A program made the position numbers and the translations under genes. Below are positions 25,625 to 34,978 of a stretch of 64,000 bases of DNA, in pieces. This DNA comes from Mucilaginibacter sp. KACC 22063 (lineage in GTDB: Bacteria > Bacteroidota > Bacteroidia > Sphingobacteriales > Sphingobacteriaceae). How positions within the stretch are numbered: the first letter of the stretch is position 1; the number at the start of each line of letters is the position of its first letter. The notes below the pieces were generated by a model. That model was not told the DNA's origin, did not search any database, and was given only the letters and a program-made list of their open reading frames with translations. The stretch covers positions 620,001 through 684,000 of the forward strand of contig NZ_CP117877.1 in the NCBI RefSeq assembly GCF_028736115.1. The letters are read 5' to 3'.

Positions 25625-26752
25625 ATGAAAAAACTTACTGTACTTGCTATGATACTTGCACCGGCAATGCTGTTAGCCCAGAAGAAGGCCCCCTCTACAT
25701 ATGACCTTGTAATAGGTACTTATACTAAAGGCAAAAGCCAGGGTATACAGGTGTACCGTTTTTATACTGAAACAGGCAAATTAGCTTACTTAAGCCAGGT
25801 GCCAACAAGTAATCCATCTTATGTTACAGTAAGCAATGACAATAAATTTGTTTATGCCGTTAACGAAGATGGTAAAGATGGCGGCGTAAGTGCGTTTAAG
25901 TTTGATGCCAACACAGGTGTCTTAACTTTTATCAATAAGCAATCATCACAAGGGGCAGATCCATGCTATATAGCTGTTGACAAAGCAAAGAAAAACCTGC
26001 TGGTAGCTAATTACTCAAGCGGAAACTTAACCGTGCTGCCTGTAAATAAAGATGGATCAGTTTCCGCAGTATCACAAAACCTTCAGGATGAAGGCAAGGG
26101 CCCTAATGCGTCCCGTCAGGAAAAAGCACACGTACACATGGGTGCATTCACTCCCGATGAAAAGTTTGTTTTGTATACTGATCTGGGTATTGATAAGGTG
26201 AATGTTGCCCGCTACAAAGCGAATGCTGAAAAACCATTGCAATTGTTGCCGCAAAATGCAGCAACAGTGATGGGTGGCCATGGCCCGCGCCATTTTGTTT
26301 TCTCAAACGACCGTAAGTTTGTTTATCTGGTTACAGAAATGGGATCGCAGATATATAGTTATAAATATGATGATGGCAAGCTTAAACAAATACAATCGGT
26401 TACCATGCTGCCTGACGGCTTTAGCGGAGATACCGGAGCTGCTGCCATTAAAATATCGCCAGATGGCCGTTTTCTTTATGCTTCGAACAGAGGCGCAGCT
26501 GATGATATTGTAATTTATTCGATCAACAAAGAAAGCGGTATGCTAACTTACGTAGACAGGGTTTCTTCATTGGGCAATAATCCACGTGATTTTGCGATTG
26601 ACCCTACCGGTAATTTCTTATTGGTTGCCAACCAGGATTCAGATAATATCGTGGTTTATAAGATTAATCAATCTACCGGTAAATTAACATTAACCGCTAC
26701 AAGAGTTGATATTGGCAACCCGGTTTGCCTGAAGTTTACATCAGCTCAATAA
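25625..26752 (+). CDS. Secreted lactonase-family beta-propeller (6-phosphogluconolactonase YbhE type)
   Basis: 375-aa protein with a signal peptide (MKKLTVLAMILAPAMLLAQ) and a seven-bladed propeller of the Lactonase family (PF10282). Examples of its repeats are SNPSYVTVSNDNKFVYAVNE, MGAFTPDEKFVLYTDLG and NNPRDFAIDPTGNFLLVANQ. Cytoplasmic YbhE hydrolyses 6-phosphogluconolactone; the signal peptide here makes a different, extracytoplasmic lactone substrate likely. ATG 25625 is used rather than an in-frame TTG eight codons upstream. A strong terminator follows. Confidence 0.9.
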   Translation: MKKLTVLAMILAPAMLLAQKKAPSTYDLVIGTYTKGKSQGIQVYRFYTETGKLAYLSQVPTSNPSYVTVSNDNKFVYAVNEDGKDGGVSAFKFDANTGVLTFINKQSSQGADPCYIAVDKAKKNLLVANYSSGNLTVLPVNKDGSVSAVSQNLQDEGKGPNASRQEKAHVHMGAFTPDEKFVLYTDLGIDKVNVARYKANAEKPLQLLPQNAATVMGGHGPRHFVFSNDRKFVYLVTEMGSQIYSYKYDDGKLKQIQSVTMLPDGFSGDTGAAAIKISPDGRFLYASNRGAADDIVIYSINKESGMLTYVDRVSSLGNNPRDFAIDPTGNFLLVANQDSDNIVVYKINQSTGKLTLTATRVDIGNPVCLKFTSAQ

Positions 26753-26770
26753 TCAATAGAACTGACATTA

Positions 26771-26803
26771 AATAAGAAAAGCCCTTAAAGGGCTTTTCTT
26801 ATT
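26771..26803. terminator. Bidirectional intrinsic terminator between convergent genes
   Basis: Arms AATAAGAAAAGCCCTT and AAGGGCTTTTCTTATT form a 16-bp perfect stem with one unpaired base. It serves the lactonase gene and the convergent lipoprotein gene, whose last codon lies inside the hairpin. Confidence 0.9.
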
Positions 26804-27284
26804 TTTTAGCGAAGGTATAAACCACATATCCGGTACCGGTGCCTAAGCTAACAGGCGTTTTAAGTACCATGGTATTGCCATCATTTGAGGCTACATATAA
26901 CTGGTAGCCTTCTGCTACGTTTTTAGGTTTATCACCCTGATAGATCTTTTTAAACTGAAACATCTGTCCTGATGGGTCATTGTTGTTAACAGACCAGTAG
27001 ATGCTTTGCGAAGTACCATTGCTAAGCGTATACATACCATTGCCGCTGTTGGTTAACTGCCATGTGCTGTTGATAAAAGCTGCTGGTGGCGCCTGGTCAA
27101 AAACAGACTGAACCGAACCTTCAACAAGGTTTTCATAGTTAACATTAGTTACTGTCCATGTGCCGGTAAATTTTCCGCGAGAAACGTTTACAGTACCGTT
27201 AGCTGCATTACGGGTACTTGAGCAATTGGCAAATAATAAGGTACACACCATTAAGGCGCATAACACTTTCAATGAAGTTTTCAT
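26799..27284 (-). CDS. Lipocalin-like lipoprotein
   Basis: 161-aa lipoprotein with the lipobox LLFANC near residue 20. The mature part (RGKFTGTWTVTNVNYENL, FINSTWQLTNSGNGMYTLSNG, VYTFAKK) has the strand pattern of small Bacteroidota lipocalin-like proteins. The likely place is the outer membrane or cell surface. The ligand is unknown. The start at 27282-27284 gives a good signal peptide. Confidence 0.82.
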   Translation of the reverse strand: MKTSLKVLCALMVCTLLFANCSSTRNAANGTVNVSRGKFTGTWTVTNVNYENLVEGSVQSVFDQAPPAAFINSTWQLTNSGNGMYTLSNGTSQSIYWSVNNNDPSGQMFQFKKIYQGDKPKNVAEGYQLYVASNDGNTMVLKTPVSLGTGTGYVVYTFAKK

Positions 27285-27345
27285 AATAGATTCGAGTTTT
27301 ACAACAAAGCAAACACAAATCCTGCCAAAAAAGTTTTATAGCCGA

Positions 27346-28494
27346 TTACGGAGCCGTTGTTACAGGTTTTAAATTGCTGATCACTTCGTGGTACATCTGC
27401 TCATACTGCGGTAATATGTTTGACAGTTCGAAGGTGCGGGCATGGGCCAATGCATTCTCTTTAAAGGTAGCCAACCGTTCCTCGTCTTGCAGCATATAAA
27501 TGGCACGCTTTGCCATGCCATCAACATCAGCCACGTCACACAGAAAACCGGTAACGCCTTCGATATTTAACTCGGGCAAACCTCCGGCGTTTGAGCTGAT
27601 GACAGGCACTTTGCAAGCCATCGCTTCAAGGGCAGCCAGACCAAAACTTTCAGATTGAGAAGGCATCAGGAACAGATCCGATACGGAAAGGATCTCTTCA
27701 ACGGCATCCTGTTTTCCCAAAAAACGAACGCTATTAGTAACGTTAAGGTCGCGGGCCAGTTGCTCACATTCGGGGCGGTCTTGTCCGTCGCCCACCATCA
27801 GTAATTTTGATGGGATAGACTCCAATACCTTAGCAAAAATGCGGATCACATCCTGCGCACGTTTTACCTTCCGGAAATTGGAGGTATGTATAAGTATCTT
27901 TTCACCCTCTGGTGCTATTGCCTTTTTAAAGTGGTCTTTAGGTTTAAGGCTGAAACGGCTCAGATCAATAAAGTTGGTAATTACCCTTATGTCTTTTTGA
28001 ATATCAAAAAAGCGGTAAGTATCCTGTTTCAAATGCTCCGAGACAGATGTTACACCATCACTTTTATTAATGGAGAATTCAACCACCGGTTTGTATGTGC
28101 GGTCATTACCCACTAAAGTAATATCGGTACCGTGTAAAGTGGTAACCACCGGGATGCTGATGCCATAGGTAGCCAGTATTTGTTTAGCCATAAATGCCGC
28201 CGAAGCATGCGGAATAGCATAGTGTACGTGCAGTACATCCAGCTTTTCAAACCGCACTACATCAACCAGACGGCTGGCAAGGGCAAGTTCATAAGGCGGA
28301 AAATCAAACAATGGGTATTTACTTACGGCAACTTCGTGGTAAAAAAGGTTTTCGGAAAACAGATCGAGGCGGGCCGGCTGATTATAAGTGACAAAATGCA
28401 CCTGGTGGCCGCGATTGGCCAATGCCTTGCCAAGTTCTGTAGCTACAACACCGCTGCCGCCAAATGTTGGGTAGCAAACTATTCCGATTTTCAT
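27346..28494 (-). CDS. bshA: N-acetyl-alpha-D-glucosaminyl L-malate synthase
   Basis: GT4-family glycosyltransferase that joins UDP-GlcNAc and L-malate in the first step of bacillithiol synthesis. The N-terminus [20 protein letters not shown] and the [23 protein letters not shown] segment are diagnostic of BshA. The donor-site motif [25 protein letters not shown] is near residue 280. The 382-aa length is typical. The other bacillithiol genes (bshB, bshC) are not in the window, which is usual because they are unlinked. Confidence 0.95.
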   Translation of the reverse strand: MKIGIVCYPTFGGSGVVATELGKALANRGHQVHFVTYNQPARLDLFSENLFYHEVAVSKYPLFDFPPYELALASRLVDVVRFEKLDVLHVHYAIPHASAAFMAKQILATYGISIPVVTTLHGTDITLVGNDRTYKPVVEFSINKSDGVTSVSEHLKQDTYRFFDIQKDIRVITNFIDLSRFSLKPKDHFKKAIAPEGEKILIHTSNFRKVKRAQDVIRIFAKVLESIPSKLLMVGDGQDRPECEQLARDLNVTNSVRFLGKQDAVEEILSVSDLFLMPSQSESFGLAALEAMACKVPVISSNAGGLPELNIEGVTGFLCDVADVDGMAKRAIYMLQDEERLATFKENALAHARTFELSNILPQYEQMYHEVISNLKPVTTAP

Positions 28495-28642
28495 TAAATC
28501 CTTTTTATTAAGTTGTGAAAAGACAAGGTTAATTAAGCCTCACTAATTCATTGCAATGTTAACAGCAATTTACTGCAAAAGTGTTATACAGATGTAAAGT
28601 TTGTGGCATAAGCCTGTTACAATCATGGGCTATATAACAGCA

Positions 28643-28661
28643 AAGCCCCGTAAAGGGGCTT
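28643..28661 (-). terminator. Likely terminator hairpin after the DUF3606 gene
   Basis: 7-bp stem AAGCCCC / GGGGCTT with a five-base loop just past the DUF3606 stop. The T-run is weak, so efficiency is uncertain. Confidence 0.55.
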
Positions 28662-28666
28662 GTTGC

Positions 28667-28846
28667 TCATTTCTTTTTATTCTTGATGTATTTTTCAATT
28701 TCGGCCCTGTCATTTGAGCCGGTTGCACGTTTGGCACCTGTAATAGCCTGCGAACTGACACCCAGCTTTTCGGCCAGGTATTTAACTTCATATGGCTGCG
28801 ACGAGTTTACTTCCCGTCTTTCAACCTTTGATCCCTTTTTTGCCAT
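28667..28846 (-). CDS. DUF3606 domain protein (59 aa)
   Basis: Small basic protein starting MAKKGSKVERREVNSSQPYE and containing VKYLAEKLGVSSQAITGAKR, the helical core of DUF3606. This has the look of a helix-turn-helix and may bind DNA, but no function is established. The family is common in Sphingobacteriaceae, often in several copies. ATG at 28844-28846, TGA at 28667-28669; it is followed by a hairpin. Confidence 0.82.
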   Translation of the reverse strand: MAKKGSKVERREVNSSQPYEVKYLAEKLGVSSQAITGAKRATGSNDRAEIEKYIKNKKK

Positions 28847-28936
28847 TGTTCTTATAAATTAACTAATATGAAAACACAGCAGTAGAGCAAAAAGTTTTAA
28901 AAGGGCGATGAAGCGTAACGTAGTTATGATAAAGAT

Positions 28937-29410
28937 TTAGTTGCTTTTCCTGACATAGGTTTCAATGATTTCGCGATTGATATTCAAGCTGTCTATCCGC
29001 TCAATGCCTTTTTGCACAAGTGTATCGCTGTGTACTGTTAGCTTAAACTTAAAATCATGGTTTTCCCATTCGCGCTCGTTACAGTATTCAAGATGTTCAG
29101 AATAGTCATTGCCGGTTAATTTAAACGTTCCGGCACCAGAGTCATACAATGGCGTTTTTTGCTTGCCGTGGCTTAGGTCGTGGTTAAAGAAAGCAAAGTG
29201 CGTTTCGTTATACATCTTGATCATTTCTGTAGGTGCGCCTTTCCCCGGATAAGCAACAGCGGTGTCGCCTTTAGTGATGATCTTATCTGATACTAATTGC
29301 CAGGTACCTACAATAGGCGATTGTTCGTCTTTTTGCTGCCTTGCAGATTTATGCTGTTTGCAGGCTGAGAAGGCGAGCACAGCTAAAATTAAAAAGTGAT
29401 GAGATTTCAT
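28937..29410 (-). CDS. Hypothetical lipoprotein, lipocalin-like
   Basis: 157-aa lipoprotein: signal peptide MKSHHFLILAVLAFSAC with lipobox FSAC near residue 17. The mature part starts with a charged linker (KQHKSARQQKDEQS) and then VGTWQLVSDKI, a common opening of lipocalin-like domains in this phylum. GAGTFKLTGNDYSEHLEYC and KLTVHSDTLVQKG continue the strand pattern. Function unknown. Confidence 0.78.
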   Translation of the reverse strand: MKSHHFLILAVLAFSACKQHKSARQQKDEQSPIVGTWQLVSDKIITKGDTAVAYPGKGAPTEMIKMYNETHFAFFNHDLSHGKQKTPLYDSGAGTFKLTGNDYSEHLEYCNEREWENHDFKFKLTVHSDTLVQKGIERIDSLNINREIIETYVRKSN

Positions 29411-29462
29411 GTTTTAGTTGATTGTTAAGACTAAACTAATGAAAATGAAATGAAACAAAAAA

Positions 29463-29482
29463 CGCCACAAAAATTTGTGGCG
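29463..29482 (-). terminator. Intrinsic terminator after the serine hydrolase gene
   Basis: 9-bp stem CGCCACAAA / TTTGTGGCG with a two-base loop, followed on the minus strand by TTTTTTGTTTC. It lies 23 bases past the stop at 29506. Confidence 0.88.
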
Positions 29483-29505
29483 CTATGCTAATGGTGTAAT
29501 AATAA

Positions 29506-31329
29506 TTACATCCCTTTGTTAATCGCATCATAAATGGCATCCATAATGCGGGGACGGATGTTAAGGCTGCCCAGCTTATCAGATACTTTCGGATTAACCC
29601 TGTTAGAAAGGAAAACATAAACCAGTTTCTCTTTCGGGTCAACCCAAACGCAGGTACCTGTATAGCCGGTATGCCCAAAGGTGCCCGGGTTAGCTTCGTG
29701 CGATGGATAATGGCTATCTGCAAGTGGCCCCCAGCCGTCAAAACCTAATCCACGGCGGCTCACGTTCGACTGCCTTGAGGTGAACATTTCCACAGTTTCA
29801 GGCTTAATGTATTGCACGCCACCATAACTGCCTTTATTCCTATACATCTCGAATAATATGGCCTCATCATTTGCACTGGCAAAGAAACCGGCATGGCCAG
29901 ACACGCCGCCTACCATACCTGCACCCTGGTCATGCACATAACCAATCAGTAAGCTGTGTCTGAAATAGGTATCGTCCTCAGTCGGGATGATCTGATCTGG
30001 TTTAAACCTGTTGCGTGGTAAAAAGCCAGCTGTTTGCATACCCAACGGGTTGTAAAAGTTCTGCTGTGTATATACATTAAGCGGTGTGGCTGTGATGGCT
30101 TCCACAATCTCTTTCATAAAATACATGCTCAGGTCACTATATACATACTGCCCGCGTGTACGTAGGGCCGAGTTAAGCATTTGCGGCAGCATTACATCCT
30201 TGTAATAATCTTTACGCAGGTAATAGCCGTCGGCTACTTTAGTTGGGTAAGCTGCCGATGAGTCACTGCTGTGGTCTTCGGGACGCAGCTTTTCATAAAA
30301 AGGAATATAAGGTATCAGGCCTGCCTGGTGCAGCATCAGTTCGCGTACGTGTATATCACGTTTATTAGTATTAAGTGCTGCCGGCAGGTAAGTGCTCATG
30401 GTGGAGTCGAGGTTGATACGACCTTCATCATACAACTTCATTACCTCTGGCGTAGTAGCCGAAACCTTGGTAACCGATGCCATATCGAATATGTCGGTAA
30501 TCTTATCAGGCAAACCGGTGGTATCATAAGTATGATAACCGTAAGCCTTATTAAAGATCACCTTACCATCCCTGGCAACCAGCACAACGCATCCCGGCGT
30601 GGCATGCTGCCTGATGGCTTCCTGCGCAATAAGGTCAATGCTGTTATTCAGGTTATTTGAGTTAATACCGGCCTCTTCTGGTATGGTATACTGAAGGCGA
30701 ATCTTCTCGGTATTGAAGCCTGCACCTTTTGAGTATTTTGCCGAAAAGCTTTTAGGCAGTTTCTCAGTAGCTGCTATACCACCGAAAATTACCTGCGGAA
30801 CGTACATGGCTGTCATGTACGATGCCTGTTCAGACCAGATGATCGGCGCAGTAATATCATTTAATGCCGACAGTGCGCGCCCGGCGCCGTAGTAAGCTAT
30901 GATTACGTTTTTAAGCTGCTGGCTCGACCTGATGAAATCAAGTAGGGCTGTGTTGCCCATGTCGTTTTCAGTAAGTTCGAAAACAACGGTGTTATAAAGC
31001 TTTAGGTCCTGGGACAGATTGGCGATCTGGTCCCCTTTATAACTATTGGCGTTGATAAGTTCTACGTGTGTGTATTTATTCAGCAGGCTATCAAATGCTG
31101 CCGAGTAAGAATATTTGAAATGTACGGCAGCCACTTTTGCATCCTCAAGCTTTTTAAGCGGGATCACCTGCATTTCATTATTTAACAGAACGGTAGATTT
31201 TTCGGCGGCTTTTTTCTCAGTTAAGAATTGCTGACTGGTTAAACTTACTGGTTGTTGTGCACAGGCCGATTGTACACCAAGAATAGCACCTAACAAAAAC
31301 AGCACAATCTGCTGCCTATTTTTTTTCAT
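29506..31329 (-). CDS. Serine hydrolase (class C beta-lactamase family) with a GH3 C-terminal-type domain
   Basis: Exported 607-aa protein. The ATG at 31327-31329, behind an AAAAGG sequence, gives MKKNRQQIVLFLLGAILG as signal peptide; an ATG five codons upstream is also possible. Residues about 30-215 resemble the C-terminal alpha/beta domain of GH3 beta-N-acetylhexosaminidases (AAEKSTVLLNNEMQVIPLK, MYVPQVIFGGIAATEKLP). Residues about 235-600 are a penicillin-binding/beta-lactamase domain with the catalytic SVTK (S-x-x-K), YSDL and GHTGYTG motifs. Related Bacteroidota proteins carry a full GH3 catalytic domain in front, which is missing here. It overlaps the amidohydrolase gene end by 14 bp, so both are one operon. 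A role in cell-wall fragment turnover is inference. Confidence 0.85.
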   Translation of the reverse strand: MKKNRQQIVLFLLGAILGVQSACAQQPVSLTSQQFLTEKKAAEKSTVLLNNEMQVIPLKKLEDAKVAAVHFKYSYSAAFDSLLNKYTHVELINANSYKGDQIANLSQDLKLYNTVVFELTENDMGNTALLDFIRSSQQLKNVIIAYYGAGRALSALNDITAPIIWSEQASYMTAMYVPQVIFGGIAATEKLPKSFSAKYSKGAGFNTEKIRLQYTIPEEAGINSNNLNNSIDLIAQEAIRQHATPGCVVLVARDGKVIFNKAYGYHTYDTTGLPDKITDIFDMASVTKVSATTPEVMKLYDEGRINLDSTMSTYLPAALNTNKRDIHVRELMLHQAGLIPYIPFYEKLRPEDHSSDSSAAYPTKVADGYYLRKDYYKDVMLPQMLNSALRTRGQYVYSDLSMYFMKEIVEAITATPLNVYTQQNFYNPLGMQTAGFLPRNRFKPDQIIPTEDDTYFRHSLLIGYVHDQGAGMVGGVSGHAGFFASANDEAILFEMYRNKGSYGGVQYIKPETVEMFTSRQSNVSRRGLGFDGWGPLADSHYPSHEANPGTFGHTGYTGTCVWVDPKEKLVYVFLSNRVNPKVSDKLGSLNIRPRIMDAIYDAINKGM

Positions 31330-32968
31330 AAACCTTTTCACCATTAATATATGTTTTTAACACCTTCACATTAGGCAAAGCATTGCCTTTTACCTTCATA
31401 ATATCCTTGTCAAGTATCACAAAATCTGCATACTTGCCCGGTTCAATACTTCCTTTTTCCTTTTCCTCAAAATTGGCCTTAGCTGCCCAGATGGTCATGC
31501 CGCGCAAAGCCTCTATACGGTTTAAAGCATTTTCTTTCTGGAAGCCATTAGCCGGAAAGCCTTTTAAATCCTTGCGTTCGGTTGCAGCATAGAACGTGTA
31601 TATCGGGTTAATGTTCTCTACCGGAAAGTCAGTTCCTAACGGTAGCCAGCCGTTTTGTTTAAGCAATGTTTTATAGGCGTAAGCCGTTTTCAAGCGCGTT
31701 GCACCTAAACGCTGCCCGGCCCAGTACATGTCAGATGTGGCATGTGTTGGCTGTACAGAAGGGATGATGCTGTTTTCGCCGAAAAGCTTTACGTCTTCAG
31801 GCGCTACAATTTGTGCGTGTTCAATTCTCCAGCGGCGGTCGTTTTTGCCTTTAAGCGCAGAAGCATAAATTTTCAGCATCAGCCTGTTTGCAGAATCGCC
31901 AATGGCATGTGTACACATCTGAAATCCTTTTGATGCCAGTTTATCGGCAATCTCCTGGAAATGTTCGGGCTTGCTGCGCAAAAATCCTTTCCAGTCCTTA
32001 CGGTCGCTGTAAGGTTGCAGCAAACATGCCCCGCGTGAACCCAATGCGCCATCGGCATAAACTTTAAATGCACGTACATTTAGACGTGGGGTTTTAAACG
32101 CACCGCGTTTAAACAAATACTCAAAACTGGCCGGATTGTCTGAAAGCATCACATACATGCGCATCTTCAATGAGCCTTTATGTTGTAGCTGCGCAATGGT
32201 ATTCACCATAGTATAAGGCAGGCCGCAATCGTCAACCGTGGTAAGGCCAACAGCGAAGCAGTTGCGCTGTGCATCAACAAAAGCCTGGTCAACCATCGCC
32301 TCGGTAGGTTCCGGTATTTTGTGTTCAACCAACTGAACGGCATTGTCAACTAATATACCGGTAAGTTTACCTTTAATGGTCTCAATCTGGCCGCCGTTGA
32401 TGGTTTGTCCGGGTTTTATACCTGCAATGTTCAAAGCGGCCTGGTTGGCAATAGCGGCATGCCCGTCTATGCGCGATAGCAGTACTGGCCTCACCGGGAA
32501 TAAAGAGTCTAATTTTGCCTTATCAGGATATTGTTTTTCTTTCCAGTCGTTTTGGTCCCATCCGTGCCCTATAATCCAGCCTTCGGTATTGCGTTTACTG
32601 AATACAATGGTCGAGTCGATGATCTCGTTCCAGCTTTGGGTGCCGGTAAGATTCACCTCCTGCAATGTCATGCCGTACTCGTAAAAATGCGTATGTGCAT
32701 CTATAAAGCCGGGATAAACAGGGTTGCCGCCTGCATCAATAACCTCTTTGGCGAGATACTTTTTTTCAAGTGTATCCAGTTTGCCTACGGCTGCTATTTT
32801 TCCGTTAGTTACTACAAAGGCATTGGCAGTGGTAAAGTTACTGTCGACTGTATATACAAGTGCGTTTTTTACAAGCAGATCGGCGTTATATTCTTTTTTT
32901 TGCTGGCAGGCAGCAAGTAGCGCAGCCAATATTAGTAGTGAAGTATTTTTTTTAAGTACGGCAAACAT
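31316..32968 (-). CDS. Amidohydrolase family lipoprotein (YtcJ-like)
   Basis: 550-aa metal-dependent hydrolase of the amidohydrolase superfamily. The lipobox LLAAC near residue 20 predicts a lipid anchor. IDAHTHFYEYG near residue 92 is the first metal-binding HxH motif, TVDDCGLPY and CTHAIGDSANRLML give later metal-site strands, and GTDFPVENINPIYTFYAA is the terminal Asp motif. YtcJ-like enzymes of this family act on unknown amides or N-acyl compounds. It lies just upstream of and overlapping the serine hydrolase gene. Confidence 0.9.
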   Translation of the reverse strand: MFAVLKKNTSLLILAALLAACQQKKEYNADLLVKNALVYTVDSNFTTANAFVVTNGKIAAVGKLDTLEKKYLAKEVIDAGGNPVYPGFIDAHTHFYEYGMTLQEVNLTGTQSWNEIIDSTIVFSKRNTEGWIIGHGWDQNDWKEKQYPDKAKLDSLFPVRPVLLSRIDGHAAIANQAALNIAGIKPGQTINGGQIETIKGKLTGILVDNAVQLVEHKIPEPTEAMVDQAFVDAQRNCFAVGLTTVDDCGLPYTMVNTIAQLQHKGSLKMRMYVMLSDNPASFEYLFKRGAFKTPRLNVRAFKVYADGALGSRGACLLQPYSDRKDWKGFLRSKPEHFQEIADKLASKGFQMCTHAIGDSANRLMLKIYASALKGKNDRRWRIEHAQIVAPEDVKLFGENSIIPSVQPTHATSDMYWAGQRLGATRLKTAYAYKTLLKQNGWLPLGTDFPVENINPIYTFYAATERKDLKGFPANGFQKENALNRIEALRGMTIWAAKANFEEKEKGSIEPGKYADFVILDKDIMKVKGNALPNVKVLKTYINGEKVYEKK

Positions 32969-33079
32969 AGGCGCTAAAGTACAAATGGTTTAAAGCTATA
33001 TACAACTATGAAACGCTAAAGTTATGGGTTCAAATATTTAATTTAGCATCCGGAAACGAAATTGAAGGGAATATATTAA

Positions 33080-34957
33080 ATGTTTGACATCATACAGCTT
33101 TTACCAGACGCCGTTGCTAACCAGATAGCAGCCGGAGAAGTGGTGCAGCGACCTGCATCGGCGGTAAAAGAACTGGTTGAAAATGCGATAGATGCCGGTG
33201 CCGATAAGATACAGCTGATACTTAAAGACGCAGGAAAGTCATTGATCCAGATCATAGATAATGGCTGTGGTATGAGCGTAACTGATGCACGTATGTGCTT
33301 TGAACGCCATGCTACATCAAAAATACGCAAGGCCGAAGACCTGTTTGCTATTCGCACGATGGGTTTCAGGGGCGAGGCTATGGCCTCCATTGCGGCTATT
33401 GCGCAGGTAGAAATGAAAACCCGCCGCCACGAAGATGAGCTGGGTACCTGTATTGATATTGAAGGATCTGAAGTTGTTAAGCAGGAACCCTGTGCTTCAC
33501 CTGCCGGCACCTCAATATCGGTTAAAAACCTGTTTTATAATACGCCTGCCCGTCGTAACTTTTTAAAAAGCAACCCGGTGGAGATGCGCCACATCCTTGA
33601 TGAATTTCAGCGCGTGGCATTGGCAAACCCTAAAATATTTTTCACCCTGCATCACGAGGGACAAGAGGTTTATCACCTGCCATCTACCACGCTAAAACAG
33701 CGCATTGTGCATTTGCTGGGTAATAACTACAACCAACGCCTGGTGCCTGTTGAAGAGGATACCACCATTATCAAACTGCATGGCTTTGTGGGCAAGCCCG
33801 AGTTTGCCCGTAAAACAAGGGGCGAGCAGTTCTTCTTCGTAAATAATCGCTTTATAAAGGATAACTACCTTAACCATGCTGTGCTTACAGCATATGAGCA
33901 GTTATTGCCCGAAGATAGCTTCCCGCTGTATGTACTTTTTATCGAGATCGATCCTTCGAAGATTGATATTAACGTGCATCCTACAAAAACCGAGATCAAG
34001 TACCAGGACGAGAAAGCCATTTATGCGATCATCCGTTCGGCGGTTAAACGTTCTCTGGGTAAATACAATATTACCCCAACGCTTGATTTTGACCAGGAAA
34101 ACAGCATTGAGCATTTGATTACGCCTAAACCGCTTGATCAGATCGTGCCGCCAACTGTAACATTCAATCCTAACTTTAACCCGTTTAGTGAACCTGCCTC
34201 CGCAGGTAAATCTGCCGGGGGCGGCAGCAGCCGCAGCTATATGAATGAAAGCGGTTACCGCGAACGTTCTGCCATACCTGATAACTGGCAAACGCTGTAT
34301 CAGATCAGTAAAAAGGAGCGGCTGGAGCAGCATGCCATGGAAATGGAGCAACCTAACATTACACTCGACGACGAGCAGGTAACCAAAACCAGCGAACGCC
34401 AGTTGTTCCAGATCCATAATAAATACATCCTGTCGCAGATCAAATCCGGCTTTATGCTCATTAACCAGCAGTCGGCACATGAGCGCATTTTGTACGAGCG
34501 TTTTTTACAGCAACTGCAAAACCATTCGGGATTAAGTCAGCAAAGTTTATTTCCGGAGACGGTTACACTAAACGGCAGCGATTTTGAGTTATTGAAAGAA
34601 TTACTGCCCGATATACGTGCATTGGGCTTTGATATTCGCGAGTTTGGCCCTAATACCGTAGTGGTGGATGGTGTGCCCGCTGATATTAACCATAACAGCG
34701 AGCGCGAATTACTGGAAAGTTTACTGGAAGGCTTTAAAAACAATACAGCCATTTTAAAGTTAGACAAGCGCGACAACCTTGCACGTACATTAGCGCGTAA
34801 TGCAGCAACAAAAGCAGGCACTAATTTATCATTAGATGAAATGAACCTGCTGATAGATCAGCTTTTTGCATGCGAAATGCCCAACCAGGCGTTGAACGGC
34901 AAACCGGTGATCAGTACTTTTACATTAAACGAATTAGCCGAACGGTTTGAAAAATAA
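33080..34957 (+). CDS. mutL: DNA mismatch repair protein MutL
   Basis: GHKL ATPase that links MutS mismatch recognition to strand excision. N-terminal motifs: IAAGEVVQRPASAVKELVEN (ATP site helix), DAGADKIQ, DNGCGM, and GFRGEAMASIAAIA. The C-terminal dimerisation domain includes LINQQSAHERILYERF. No DQHA(x)2E(x)4E metal-binding endonuclease motif is seen in its usual form (QSAHERILYE is close to it), so endonuclease activity is uncertain. The length of 625 aa is typical. The first rhomboid gene starts 21 bp downstream. Confidence 0.95.
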   Translation: MFDIIQLLPDAVANQIAAGEVVQRPASAVKELVENAIDAGADKIQLILKDAGKSLIQIIDNGCGMSVTDARMCFERHATSKIRKAEDLFAIRTMGFRGEAMASIAAIAQVEMKTRRHEDELGTCIDIEGSEVVKQEPCASPAGTSISVKNLFYNTPARRNFLKSNPVEMRHILDEFQRVALANPKIFFTLHHEGQEVYHLPSTTLKQRIVHLLGNNYNQRLVPVEEDTTIIKLHGFVGKPEFARKTRGEQFFFVNNRFIKDNYLNHAVLTAYEQLLPEDSFPLYVLFIEIDPSKIDINVHPTKTEIKYQDEKAIYAIIRSAVKRSLGKYNITPTLDFDQENSIEHLITPKPLDQIVPPTVTFNPNFNPFSEPASAGKSAGGGSSRSYMNESGYRERSAIPDNWQTLYQISKKERLEQHAMEMEQPNITLDDEQVTKTSERQLFQIHNKYILSQIKSGFMLINQQSAHERILYERFLQQLQNHSGLSQQSLFPETVTLNGSDFELLKELLPDIRALGFDIREFGPNTVVVDGVPADINHNSERELLESLLEGFKNNTAILKLDKRDNLARTLARNAATKAGTNLSLDEMNLLIDQLFACEMPNQALNGKPVISTFTLNELAERFEK

Positions 34958-34978
34958 CCACAACAGCTTTAACAATTT

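Noticed and set aside
25625-26752. Cytoplasmic 6-phosphogluconolactonase of the pentose phosphate pathway
   Set aside because: A clear signal peptide places it outside the cytoplasm, so the pathway role is not supported and no pgl symbol is given.
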